Assembly: GCF_031010195.1 (NCBI RefSeq)
Contig: NZ_JAUAMC010000006.1
Coordinates: forward strand, 62,001-126,000
Length of the DNA: 64,000 nt
From: Halomonas sp. SpR8
GTDB taxonomy: Bacteria; Pseudomonadota; Gammaproteobacteria; Pseudomonadales; Halomonadaceae
Direction: 5' to 3'
Position 1 is the stretch's first letter; each line of letters starts with the position of its first letter. Shown piece by piece: positions 44,366-52,679 of this stretch. A program made the translations under genes and the position numbers. The notes beneath the pieces were generated by a model. The model worked only from the letters and a program-made list of their open reading frames with translations, ran no database searches and was not told the DNA's origin.

Positions 44366-44430
44366 TTTAGCCTAGCATAGGCGGCCTAAGTGAGCTGATG
44401 TCTGTATGCGCTCCTTTTCAACGTTCTAGC
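44366..44430. repeat. third copy of the C-type repeat
   Basis: TTTAGCCTAGCATAGGCGGCC, followed by TAAGTGAGCTGATG and TTTTCAACGTTCTAGC, matches 5034-5100 and, in its first half, 43351-43405. No B part accompanies it. Confidence 0.6.
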
Positions 44431-44503
44431 TCAAACTAAAGCATGATAAAGCTCTACGATATGTAACCTCTTAGCGGCTGTGTAGAATATCGTTAGTGCT
44501 CCC

Positions 44504-44551
44504 TATAGCTATTCTCATAACTATTCTTATAGCTATTTTTATAACTACTCC
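44504..44551. repeat. 2 x 24-bp imperfect tandem repeat before a LysR gene
   Basis: TATAGCTATT-rich units at 44504-44527 and 44528-44551, ending at the ribosome site of the LysR gene. Confidence 0.75.
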
Positions 44552-44561
44552 TGGAGCTGCC

Positions 44562-45473
44562 TTGGATAGATTCGAAGAGATGCGTGTGTTTGCGGCGGTG
44601 GCTCAGCTAGAGAGTTTTTCGGTTGCCGCGCGGCAGCTTGAACTGTCGCCTCCTCGGGTGACTCGGGCGGTGGCGGCGCTTGAAGCACGCCTGGGCGTTG
44701 CGTTGTTACAGCGCACTACGCGGCAGGTACACGTGACGGAGGCGGGGCGTCGTTATCTGGAGGATGCTCAGCAGGTGCTTGCGCAGCTTTCCGAGGCCGA
44801 GGCCGCCGCGTCCGGTAGCTATCTCACCCCACGTGGTCTTTTAAACGTGACCGCGCCGGTGCTGTTTGGTGAGTACTTCGTTACCCCGCAAATCGTCGCT
44901 TATCTGGATCAATACCCGGAGGTGCAGGTGCGCGCCGAATTGATCGATCGGCCGGTTAACCTGCAGGAGGAGGGCGTCGATGTGGCGGTGCGCATCGGGC
45001 ATGTGCCTGAGGATTGCCAACACTTGACCGTGCCGGTTGGTGAAGTGCGCCAAGTGGTTTGCGCCAGCCCCGAGTGGTTAGCCCAATACGGTGAACCAAC
45101 ACATCCCCTTGAACTGGAAACGCTGCCCACGGTGGTAGCTGAAGGCGGCAACTTGAGTGGCCACTGGTGGTTTGAGGAGGAGGGCAAGCGCATTGAGGTA
45201 ACGCCCTCGCCACGGCTGCGCATCAGCGCTATTCACGCGGCGTTAACGGCGGCCGAGGCGGGTGCCGGGCTTACGCGGCTATTGTCTTACCAGGTGGCTG
45301 CCAGTGAAGCTGAAGGTAGGGTACAGCGAGTGTTAACGCGCTTCGAGCCAGTGGCCATTCCTATCAATATTTGGGTAACGGCAGGCCGTGGGCGCGCTGC
45401 CAGCGTGCGCACCTTCGTTGATTTTCTTGCCGAGCGGCTGCGTGCCGACCCGGCGCTCGCCTACCGCAGCTGA
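44562..45473 (+). CDS. LysR-family transcriptional regulator
   Basis: A regulator of 303 residues. The TTG at 44562 is preferred: GGAG lies 6 nt upstream and the protein then starts DRFEEMRVFAAVAQLESFS, the canonical LysR opening; an upstream ATG would add a tail encoded by the tandem repeat. The helix-turn-helix covers about 2-60. It is followed after 2 bp by a second LysR gene, then GST and a flavin reductase fusion, which may be its targets. Confidence 0.88.
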   Translation: MDRFEEMRVFAAVAQLESFSVAARQLELSPPRVTRAVAALEARLGVALLQRTTRQVHVTEAGRRYLEDAQQVLAQLSEAEAAASGSYLTPRGLLNVTAPVLFGEYFVTPQIVAYLDQYPEVQVRAELIDRPVNLQEEGVDVAVRIGHVPEDCQHLTVPVGEVRQVVCASPEWLAQYGEPTHPLELETLPTVVAEGGNLSGHWWFEEEGKRIEVTPSPRLRISAIHAALTAAEAGAGLTRLLSYQVAASEAEGRVQRVLTRFEPVAIPINIWVTAGRGRAASVRTFVDFLAERLRADPALAYRS

Positions 45474-45475
45474 CC

Positions 45476-46384
45476 ATGGCGCTCTCCCCTGAATCGCCGC
45501 TGCACTTTGAGGCCATAATGGCGCTATCTGCCGTCGCCAGGCACGGCAGCGTGCAAGCTGCGGCTGAAGCGAGTAGCGTGTCAGCGCCCAAGCTCCATCG
45601 CCTGCTGCGAGCTCAGGAGCAGCGCCTGGGTGTCGCATTGATCACTACCTCGGCCAGGGGGAGTACATTGACGGCGGCGGGCGAGCGTTTGCGCGAACAC
45701 GCCGCCCCGCTGATCCACGCGGTAACCGACGCCGAAACCAGCGCGCGTCAGGAGCACCGCGAGCTTAACGGCACGCTACGCTTGCAGGCGCCCCAGACGT
45801 TGATAGAACCCCTCCTGCTGCCGCTGTTGCTGCGGTTGCAAGCGCAGCACCCCGTATTGAAGGTCTGCCTGCTGGCCGATGAGCACCCCCATCGAGTTGG
45901 AACGCAAGCACCGCCGCACCTTCACCTGATGCGCGGGCCACTGCCTGCCGCCGTTTACGCCAGGCAGCTGGGCGATTTGCGCATTGGCTTATTTGCCAGC
46001 CCCCGCTATCTAAATAAGGCAGGGCGGCCGGATAGCCTGAGTAGCCTGGCCCGCCACGCGCTTATTCACTGCTCACAGGAGGGGCTGGCGCCCGTTTGGC
46101 GGTTGGCTGGAGGCCAATCCCTGCGCTTTGAACCGAGGCTGACCATTAGCACATCTAGTGCCGCGCTGCGGGCCGCCATTGAGGGGGCGGGTATCGTATG
46201 CTGCTATCAGCTAGAGGCGCGCCGGGCTTGCCAGCAGGGGCTGCTCGAACCTGTCGCTGAATCACTCTGGCCAGCGGCGCACTCCCTGGCGTTGACCTAC
46301 GCCCTTGGCATACGGGCACCTGCCAGCGTTATGGCATTTTTGGAACTCGCGACCCCCTGGCTGCGGCAGCAGTTAGCCGACTGA
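45476..46384 (+). CDS. LysR-type regulator, second of a tandem pair
   Basis: A protein of 302 residues starting 2 bp after the first LysR stop. The N-terminal domain keeps the LysR pattern (FEAIMALSAVARHGSVQAAA, SAPKLHRLLRAQEQRLG) and a substrate-binding domain follows, but the recognition helix departs from consensus and the middle is Ala/Leu-rich. The pair arose perhaps by duplication and divergence; the second may form heterodimers or have lost DNA specificity (inference). Confidence 0.8.
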   Translation: MALSPESPLHFEAIMALSAVARHGSVQAAAEASSVSAPKLHRLLRAQEQRLGVALITTSARGSTLTAAGERLREHAAPLIHAVTDAETSARQEHRELNGTLRLQAPQTLIEPLLLPLLLRLQAQHPVLKVCLLADEHPHRVGTQAPPHLHLMRGPLPAAVYARQLGDLRIGLFASPRYLNKAGRPDSLSSLARHALIHCSQEGLAPVWRLAGGQSLRFEPRLTISTSSAALRAAIEGAGIVCCYQLEARRACQQGLLEPVAESLWPAAHSLALTYALGIRAPASVMAFLELATPWLRQQLAD

Positions 46385-46520
46385 TTATTTCATTCAGCGC
46401 AATTTTCTGTTGTTCAAAATCACTATTCTTGCGCTTCTTGTTTTCGCTCAGGATAGGCAACGTCACTAAACGGCTTTGACGTTCGCCGGTCCTTAAACAG
46501 CTAATTCAGGGAGCCAACCC

Positions 46521-47156
46521 ATGTCCAACGCTATCAAGGTTTATCGCCACCCGCTTTCCGGTCATTGCCACCGTATCGAGCTGATGCTTTCGCTGCTTGG
46601 CTTGCCCGCCACTTTTATTGAAGTCGATCTCGCTGCGGGCGAGCACAAAGCGCCGCCTTTCCTGAATTTGAACGCCTTCGCACAGGTGCCGGTGCTCGAT
46701 GATCAGGGGGTAATCCTGGCGGATTCCAATGCCATTCTGGTCTATCTGGAGCGCCGCTATGGTTCTGGGCAGGGCGCTGGCCGCTGGCTGCCGGACGATC
46801 CGCTGATTCAAGCCCAGGTGCAGCGCTGGCTTTCCGTGGCGGCAGGGCCTTTGGCGAACTCCGCTATGAAGGCGCGCTTGGTGACGGTCTTTAATGCTCC
46901 GTTCGAACCTGAACCGCTGATTGCCGATGCTCACGCGCTGTTTGAAATTATCGATGCTCACTTGGCTGATCAGCCCTTCCTGGCGGGAGAGCAGGCCACG
47001 CTGGCGGAGGTTTCGCTCTACAGCTATATCGCTCACGCCCCCGAAGGCAATGTGTCGCTGGAACCCTACCCGCATATCCGTGCATGGCTGCAGCGTATCG
47101 AAGCGCTGGCAGGCTTTGTGCCTATGGCGGTTACCCAAGTAGGCCTGGTGAACTGA
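46521..47156 (+). CDS. glutathione S-transferase
   Basis: A protein of 211 residues: thioredoxin-like N-terminal domain (VYRHPLSGHCHRIELMLSLL, then FAQVPVLDDQG with the cis-Pro and DSNAILVYLERRYG) and an all-helical C-terminal domain. The class is not clear; the active-site Ser or Cys lies in SGHC. It is 57 bp ahead of a three-domain oxidoreductase, probably in one operon, suggesting detoxification of an electrophile. Confidence 0.92.
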   Translation: MSNAIKVYRHPLSGHCHRIELMLSLLGLPATFIEVDLAAGEHKAPPFLNLNAFAQVPVLDDQGVILADSNAILVYLERRYGSGQGAGRWLPDDPLIQAQVQRWLSVAAGPLANSAMKARLVTVFNAPFEPEPLIADAHALFEIIDAHLADQPFLAGEQATLAEVSLYSYIAHAPEGNVSLEPYPHIRAWLQRIEALAGFVPMAVTQVGLVN

Positions 47157-47213
47157 GCTGACTGACACAACGCCTTAACACGGAGCGGGCGATCTGCCCG
47201 CCAGGAGTCGAGA

Positions 47214-49202
47214 GTGGAAAACGCCGTCACTATCAGCCCGTGGCACGCGGGCGAGCTTGCCCTACAGCGCGTGGTCGGGGTGGAGCAACAGATGGCGCAG
47301 ATTGGCAGCAAGGTGATGCGGCCCTTTCTAACGCCTCAGCTGCAGCACTTTTTTCCTCAACTGCCGTTTGTGGCTGCGGCCGCGGAGGACAGTGACGGCT
47401 GGCCGTGGATCACGCTGCTGGAGGGGGCGCCGGGGTTCGTTCAGGCTTCTGACGAAACACGGCTTGATCTCGCCGTAACGCCGCCTGCAGATGACCCCCT
47501 TATACCGCTGCTTACCAGCGGTGCTAGCCTGGGGCTGCTGGGTATCGAGCTACCCACGCGCCGGCGTAATCGGGTCAATGGCGTGTTGCGGGGTTCAGCA
47601 GGTCAATGGCAGCTAGAAGTCGTTCACGCCTTCGGCAACTGCCCGCAGTACATTCATGACTGGTCGGCAATGAGGTCGGTGCAGCCCCAGCCGGGCCCCG
47701 TGCTAACCCTGCGCGATGCGACCCTCGATCAGTTGCCAGAGCCGTTGCTGGCGCATATTGATCGGGCGTTAACGGCTTTTGTGGGCAGTTATGCGCGTAC
47801 CGACCAGGGTGTGCAGGTGGACGCCTCCCATCGCGGTGGGCAAGCTGGGTTTATTCGCCGCCAGGGGGCTGATCTGATCCTGCCTGATTTTGCAGGCAAT
47901 CAGTTCTTCAACACCCTGGGCAACGTGCTGGCCAGCGGTCGCGCTGCATTGGTAATACCTGATTTTGTCAGCGGCGATGTGCTGCACCTCTCCGGTGAAG
48001 CGCGGCTGGTGGACGAGGAGAGCGCTGGGGCGCGTTATCCCGGCGCTGAACGCTACTGGTGTTTAACGCCGCGGCATATCGTGTGGCGACCGGGGGCCTT
48101 GCGCTGGCGTAGTCATGCAGGTGCAGTAGCCGTTGAGGCTGAACCCCATGGGCCCTGGCAGGCGCTTGCGCCTTCCGCTCTACAGCGTGTTCAGGTGACC
48201 GCCGTGGTGGAGGAGACACCCGAGATTCGCTCTTTCTACTTGCAGAGTTGTCAGCAGGGCATAGCGCTGGCTCCTTTTGAAGCTGGGCAGTTCATCACGC
48301 TGCGTGTGCCGCGTCTGGATGGCACGTCGCTGGTGCGCAGCTATACGCTATCCGGCAGTCGCCGCGAAAAGAGCTACCGCATCAGTATCAAGGCAGACGG
48401 CGAAGGCTCGCGTTACTTGCACAAGGCGTTGAAGGTGGGCTCAGAGCTAGCCGTCAGCCAACCAACGGGTTCGTTTACAGCGGCGGCCAGCGGGGGGGAG
48501 CGCGCCCACTGGGTGCTACTGGGCGGCGGCATCGGTATTACGCCGTTAGTCAGCCTGGCCCATGAGTTAACCGCTGCAGGCCGTGGCCCGGTGACGTTAG
48601 TTCAGAGCGTTCGCGCTATGGCTGAGGCGCCTTTCGGTGAGGAACTGCTCGACCTTGAGCGGAGGGGGCTGCGTTTACGGCGCCACGTAACGGGTGCTGC
48701 GACTGCTCGAAAAGAGTGGATGGCTGGTCGGGTGTCGCTGGCACGTGTTCTTAGTGAACAGGTCTTCAGCGAGCAGGCGCTTGCCGAGGTGCAGCTCTAC
48801 CTGTGTGGCCCCGCAGCTTTTGTTCAGCGCTACCATCAGGAGGCGTTAGAGCTCGGGCTATCAGCCGCGCAGATACACACGGAAGCGTTTGGCCCTTCAG
48901 CGCTGGCACAAGCGTTTACAGTGCCCGCCGCAGAACAGGCGGTAGAAGTTAGCTTTGCCAATTCAAACGTCGCCACCCACTGGCAGCCGGGCGAAAGCCT
49001 GTTAGAAACCGCCGAGAAAGCTGGGCTTCAGCCTGCCTATGGATGCCGCAGCGGCAGCTGTGGCGAGTGCGCCTGCACGCTGGCGCAGGGGGAGGTTTCC
49101 TACCCAGATGGAATATCAGCGCCAGAGGGTAAAATCCTGCTGTGCAGCGCCCGCCCAGCGGCGCACTCGGGGAGGATAGCCATTACGCTGCCCAACGGTT
49201 AA
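47214..49202 (+). CDS. PNPOx-like / FNR / 2Fe-2S ferredoxin fusion oxidoreductase
   Basis: A protein of 662 residues with three domains: an FMN-binding split-barrel PNPOx-like part (about 40-300), a ferredoxin-reductase FAD/NAD part (about 325-560, RSYTLSGS and VLLGGGIGITPLVSLAHEL) and a C-terminal plant-type ferredoxin with Cys 611, 616, 619 and 644 (CRSGSCGEC, LLCSARP). The start is GTG with AGGAG 6 nt upstream. Electrons can flow NAD(P)H to FAD to the iron-sulfur cluster and perhaps the N-terminal flavin. The substrate is unknown; the linked GST suggests a detoxifying reduction. Confidence 0.88.
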   Translation: MENAVTISPWHAGELALQRVVGVEQQMAQIGSKVMRPFLTPQLQHFFPQLPFVAAAAEDSDGWPWITLLEGAPGFVQASDETRLDLAVTPPADDPLIPLLTSGASLGLLGIELPTRRRNRVNGVLRGSAGQWQLEVVHAFGNCPQYIHDWSAMRSVQPQPGPVLTLRDATLDQLPEPLLAHIDRALTAFVGSYARTDQGVQVDASHRGGQAGFIRRQGADLILPDFAGNQFFNTLGNVLASGRAALVIPDFVSGDVLHLSGEARLVDEESAGARYPGAERYWCLTPRHIVWRPGALRWRSHAGAVAVEAEPHGPWQALAPSALQRVQVTAVVEETPEIRSFYLQSCQQGIALAPFEAGQFITLRVPRLDGTSLVRSYTLSGSRREKSYRISIKADGEGSRYLHKALKVGSELAVSQPTGSFTAAASGGERAHWVLLGGGIGITPLVSLAHELTAAGRGPVTLVQSVRAMAEAPFGEELLDLERRGLRLRRHVTGAATARKEWMAGRVSLARVLSEQVFSEQALAEVQLYLCGPAAFVQRYHQEALELGLSAAQIHTEAFGPSALAQAFTVPAAEQAVEVSFANSNVATHWQPGESLLETAEKAGLQPAYGCRSGSCGECACTLAQGEVSYPDGISAPEGKILLCSARPAAHSGRIAITLPNG

Positions 49203-49441
49203 TTGCGCCTCAATCGATTAGAAGGTTCTCGATTAGACGGTTCCTGGGTAGGCACCGCCACCGAGCAGGATGTTCTGGCCGGATCTGTTTCGGCTAGGCA
49301 GTTTGCGGAGACGCGAGAAATGACGTCAGATTTTTCGTATATCGTGGCGTAACGTCGATCACGCAGCTGATTAACGATAGTCTTTCTGTAAAAAACAGAG
49401 GTAAAAAACAGGGGTAAGAAACAGAGATAAGGGCCTGCTCA

Positions 49442-50014
49442 TCACAGTAAGTTGACGGCGATAAGCGAGAAGGTGGCGCTGAAGATAATAATCGCCAATA
49501 GGGCGAGTAACCCGTCATGGGCCATCAGCGAAAGTCCTAGTATCAGTAAAGACAGCCCGGCGGCTGACGAAGAGAAAGGCACCAGTTCCATAAACGGCAT
49601 AAAAAAGCCGACGACGACACACAGCGCGGCAATTGCATAGCTGCCGCCCCTATGCACTAGGAAGGTTAATCTTGGTTTAAGAATTCGGTCTATGCCCCGC
49701 GCAGGCTTACTAAGCCAAGCGAGTGCTTTTTGGAGTTTACTATGCTCAATCGAGCGGTTGAGGATGAAGTGGGGCAACCATAAGTTTTTGCGACCGATCA
49801 GCATTTGTACGGCTACTAACAATACGAACGACCCCATAAAGAACGACATGCCAGGTATGCCGCTAAGCGGTGAAAATAGCGTGATACCGATCAGCATCAA
49901 TAGCGGCCCAAAAGAACGGCTGCCGATAGAATCGATGACCATCTCGATAGAGACGCGTTCGTTTTGATGTGCCAGATCGCCAACTCGATCAAGGAGCTGT
50001 TCAAGCTTTTGCAA
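49442..50014 (-). CDS. ExoD-family membrane protein
   Basis: A protein of 190 residues from a TTG at 50014 with GGAGG 6 nt upstream; a GTG at 50050 would add 12 residues. ExoD motifs: GDLAHQNERVSIEMVIDSIG, FGPLLMLIGITLFSPLSGIPG and four or five membrane helices. ExoD proteins are linked to exopolysaccharide synthesis in rhizobia, but the activity is undefined. The stop TAA is at 49442-49444. The 49203-49441 gap shows no gene. Confidence 0.85.
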   Translation of the reverse strand: MQKLEQLLDRVGDLAHQNERVSIEMVIDSIGSRSFGPLLMLIGITLFSPLSGIPGMSFFMGSFVLLVAVQMLIGRKNLWLPHFILNRSIEHSKLQKALAWLSKPARGIDRILKPRLTFLVHRGGSYAIAALCVVVGFFMPFMELVPFSSSAAGLSLLILGLSLMAHDGLLALLAIIIFSATFSLIAVNLL

Positions 50015-50138
50015 CGGATTCCTCCATCCCCTGCTGCCATTTAGCGCCACAGGGCTATGCTCTGTGGCGGGTCGAACCCAGTCTGCGCCAGGATCGCTAA
50101 GCCCATCAGGCTGGCAGATTACGTACTGACAAATAAAA

Positions 50139-50193
50139 GGGCGCGTCTATTAGCTTAGGGGGTTGAGGCCCCCAGATACTGATAGACGCGCCC
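50139..50193 (-). terminator. strong terminator of the ATP-grasp gene
   Basis: GGGCGCGTCTAT (50139-50150) pairs with ATAGACGCGCCC (50182-50193), with an inner GGGGG/CCCCC stem. On the reverse strand it is followed by TTTTATTTG. Confidence 0.88.
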
Positions 50194-50222
50194 ACAGTGC
50201 AGCGTATTACGCTCATGAACCT

Positions 50223-51530
50223 CTAGACGTAGAAATCCAGATCCTCTTGCGCTTTCAACAGATCGCGCATAACGATGGGGTCGTCACCGAAGAAGAAGAG
50301 TAAGCCCCAGTGAGTACCGAAGGCCGAGCGGTCAGGCACCGTCTCTTCCGTTGGCGCCACAAGTTCATGCGACTCGAAGTAAGGGTGCTCAATCGTTTCT
50401 TTGGGCATTTCCAGCTTGCTAACCACACGACGGCGAGGATAAACCCCAAAGCAACCGGCGTAGCCTTTCGCATCGACCACTTCGCGGGGGAAGAAGGCGG
50501 CGACTTCCTCTTTCGTGCTTTTCGGATCGAACACCAGCATTGACGCTTGATAGGCGTTAAAACCATAGGCTTTTTCGATCAGCTCAAACGCTTTAAAGCC
50601 GGGTGGGCGGTAGGCAACCTCGCCAAAGTACATCTCACCATCCGCCGTGACGAAGTATTCGGGGTGAATCAAACCGAATTTGATATCGAACGTTTTGACC
50701 AACAGTTCGATCTGCTTGGTAATCGCGTTGCGCCAGCTCTCAAGTTCTGCCGTGGCGGGTACGAAGACCGAATAGCCCAGCGTCACGTATTCCGAAATAT
50801 TCAGGAACTGAATTTTGCCATCATGGATCCAGGCTTCAACGGCAAACTCCCAGCCGCTCAGGTGGCTTTCCATCAGCAGTGGGTATTCTTCGTCCGGAAT
50901 ATGGTCGATTTCTTCGACCGTGCGGATCATGCGGTGACCGAGGCAACCGGCTTTGTCGAATGCCTTGACGTGAATCGGGTCGTCCGGGTCGCCATCAAGT
51001 TTGAGCAGCGTTTGGTTGACGCGCTTCATGAAGCGAACGATGTCTTCTTTTTCGTGGGCTTCTTCAAAAATCCCGACGCGAATGCCGCCAAGCTGTGCGC
51101 GGCGCTTCATCAGGGCTTTGTCGCGGAAAAGAATGGACTGTCCGTACATGCGCGGGCTGTCGAGGAGAACGGAGTTGATCGCACCGGACCACTCAACGGT
51201 TTCTTCGAACAGCGGGATGGCGACATCCACGCCTTCTTCTTTCAGCTGTACGGCGATCTCAATGGATCGGTCGTTCAAGCGGATAAAGTCCCATGGCATG
51301 AAAGGAATGTTGTTCGCCGTACAGAAATCAGCGGCCCACTCCGGAGCAACCACGATGTAGCGGCGGTCAAATTTTTGCGCTGCCTTGATCGCGTTGACGC
51401 TCCAGCCGAGCAGGGCGATATAACCTTTGTTCGGATCTTTGGGGGTCTCGGTGCCTTTGACCGAGTCCATTTCCGGATCGCGCCAGGCCGCGACTGCTTC
51501 GGGTAATTGCTTTTCTGATGTAATCGACAT
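50223..51530 (-). CDS. ATP-grasp domain protein of unknown role
   Basis: A protein of 435 residues. The ATP-grasp fold is suggested by FMKRVNQTLLKLDGDPDDPIH-type nucleotide-binding strands, HVKAFDKAGCLG, the ligand-side LLMESHLSGWEFAVEAW and the metal-binding GLIHPEYFVTADGEMYFGEV region. Such enzymes join a carboxylate to an amine or thiol through an acyl phosphate. I cannot assign the substrates. It is monocistronic, with its own strong terminator and a long upstream region. A high content of acidic residues fits a halophile. Confidence 0.72.
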   Translation of the reverse strand: MSITSEKQLPEAVAAWRDPEMDSVKGTETPKDPNKGYIALLGWSVNAIKAAQKFDRRYIVVAPEWAADFCTANNIPFMPWDFIRLNDRSIEIAVQLKEEGVDVAIPLFEETVEWSGAINSVLLDSPRMYGQSILFRDKALMKRRAQLGGIRVGIFEEAHEKEDIVRFMKRVNQTLLKLDGDPDDPIHVKAFDKAGCLGHRMIRTVEEIDHIPDEEYPLLMESHLSGWEFAVEAWIHDGKIQFLNISEYVTLGYSVFVPATAELESWRNAITKQIELLVKTFDIKFGLIHPEYFVTADGEMYFGEVAYRPPGFKAFELIEKAYGFNAYQASMLVFDPKSTKEEVAAFFPREVVDAKGYAGCFGVYPRRRVVSKLEMPKETIEHPYFESHELVAPTEETVPDRSAFGTHWGLLFFFGDDPIVMRDLLKAQEDLDFYV

Positions 51531-52050
51531 TCAATGTCCTCCTTGCCGGTTGACCCAAATTAACTACGTAGAGGTCGGAGCGCACCAAGTGAGCTAAGTC
51601 GTAGTCATTTTGTTCAGGAGCGTTTGGGCCAACCACCAGTAGAAAAGTTTTTGCGCACCCGTGTAACTAAACTAGTCGATGCGGTTACAAATGGCAATTA
51701 AACTGTAGAATTACTGTTGAATAACTGTAGAAGTTTTGCTATTGCTTGTGGATTAATTATTGCCTCCACTAATCGGAAGTAAAAGCAGTGTTTCCTCATA
51801 TAGTTTATTCGTAGAGCGGGAGAAGAACTATCATTAAGCTGCTTACTTATATATTTAGGTTAAATGAATCCATTAACAGCTTTTTATCTATCGCAATAAA
51901 CTCACTGGCTTCATTTATTGCACTTGCTCATTAACGTCGCTATGTTTGGTTTGCAGGGTTGACATCTTTGAGTTTCGATGTAAGCAGGTGCTAAACCCAA
52001 CAAACTGATATAGCGGTTGGCGAAAGTGCTATAACAAGAGGTGTCTACCC
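51531..52050. other. gene-free stretch with a 3 x 11-bp repeat
   Basis: AT-rich, no convincing reading frame. Contains ACTGTAGAATT-like units at 51702-51712, 51713-51723 and 51724-51734. Confidence 0.6.
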
Positions 52051-52314
52051 ATGAGCCCTTTTGCAAAACCATCATATGATGAATGGCAAGCTAATCTGTG
52101 TGCCGTTTGTGGCAGTTTTGAAACCCATCCCCCAAAAGGTGGGGTTCGACAGCATCCTGAGGCGGTAACGCTTCACCCTGCTCGATATTCGGCTGAGATA
52201 GTTGTGGATTTTTTATTCGCCTCTATTAAGATTGTCAGATGTTTAGCTAGAGATATGAGGGTAAGTTATAACTTATTGGTGAATGTTTTTAAGGTTTTCT
52301 ATGGTGACACATAA
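52051..52314 (+). pseudogene. truncated AraC-family regulator (N-terminal remnant)
   Basis: An 87-codon frame with AGAGG upstream of its ATG. YDEWQANLCAVCGSFETHPP and the following IVRCLARDMRVSYNLLV resemble the N-terminal ligand domain of FeaR-like AraC regulators, but the C-terminal AraC DNA-binding domain is absent. The frame ends inside the 3' end of the Rieske gene on the opposite strand. Either a pseudogene or a solo ligand-domain protein; the former is more likely. Confidence 0.5.
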
Positions 52315-52665
52315 GTTGCCTGCTAGATCTTCAAATACAGGTATGGCGTCAAGTTTATCACAGCCGCCTGTTAAGCAGTCTCCCGTTTTAATGTCAAACG
52401 CTGCCCCATGCGCACTGCATAGAAAACGGTGCCCATCTGATGAAACGATACTGTCCGATCGATAGTTTAAAGGTAAATATTGGTGAGGACAGGCATTGAC
52501 GTAGCAATAAATCGTGCCATTTATACGTGCTGCAATGACTGGGAAAGATCCATTGCTGCTCATTATTTCCATGCAGCGTGCTTTGCCTTCTGGTATAGCG
52601 CTGGAAGGGCAAATAATAGCCCCCTCTTGGGGGGCATTTTCATAGTTACGCCAAGCGTCATGCAC
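52273..52665 (-). CDS. Rieske 2Fe-2S protein linked to HPPD
   Basis: A protein of 130 residues with a complete Rieske motif: CPHQYLPLNY, then FLCSAHGAAFD, giving C-x-H and C-x2-H ligands, and the usual C-terminal GGCDKLDAIPVFED. It looks like a small ferredoxin-type or regulatory Rieske protein, not an oxygenase large subunit. It begins 14 bp after hpd on the same strand, so the two are almost surely co-expressed; electron supply to, or iron protection of, a tyrosine-catabolic enzyme is an inference. Confidence 0.87.
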   Translation of the reverse strand: MHDAWRNYENAPQEGAIICPSSAIPEGKARCMEIMSSNGSFPVIAARINGTIYCYVNACPHQYLPLNYRSDSIVSSDGHRFLCSAHGAAFDIKTGDCLTGGCDKLDAIPVFEDLAGNLCVTIENLKNIHQ

Positions 52666-52679
52666 GGTGTGCCCTTTTA

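Noticed and set aside
50547..51506. 319-codon forward frame
   Set aside because: Shadow of the ATP-grasp gene; no ribosome site and no recognisable motif.
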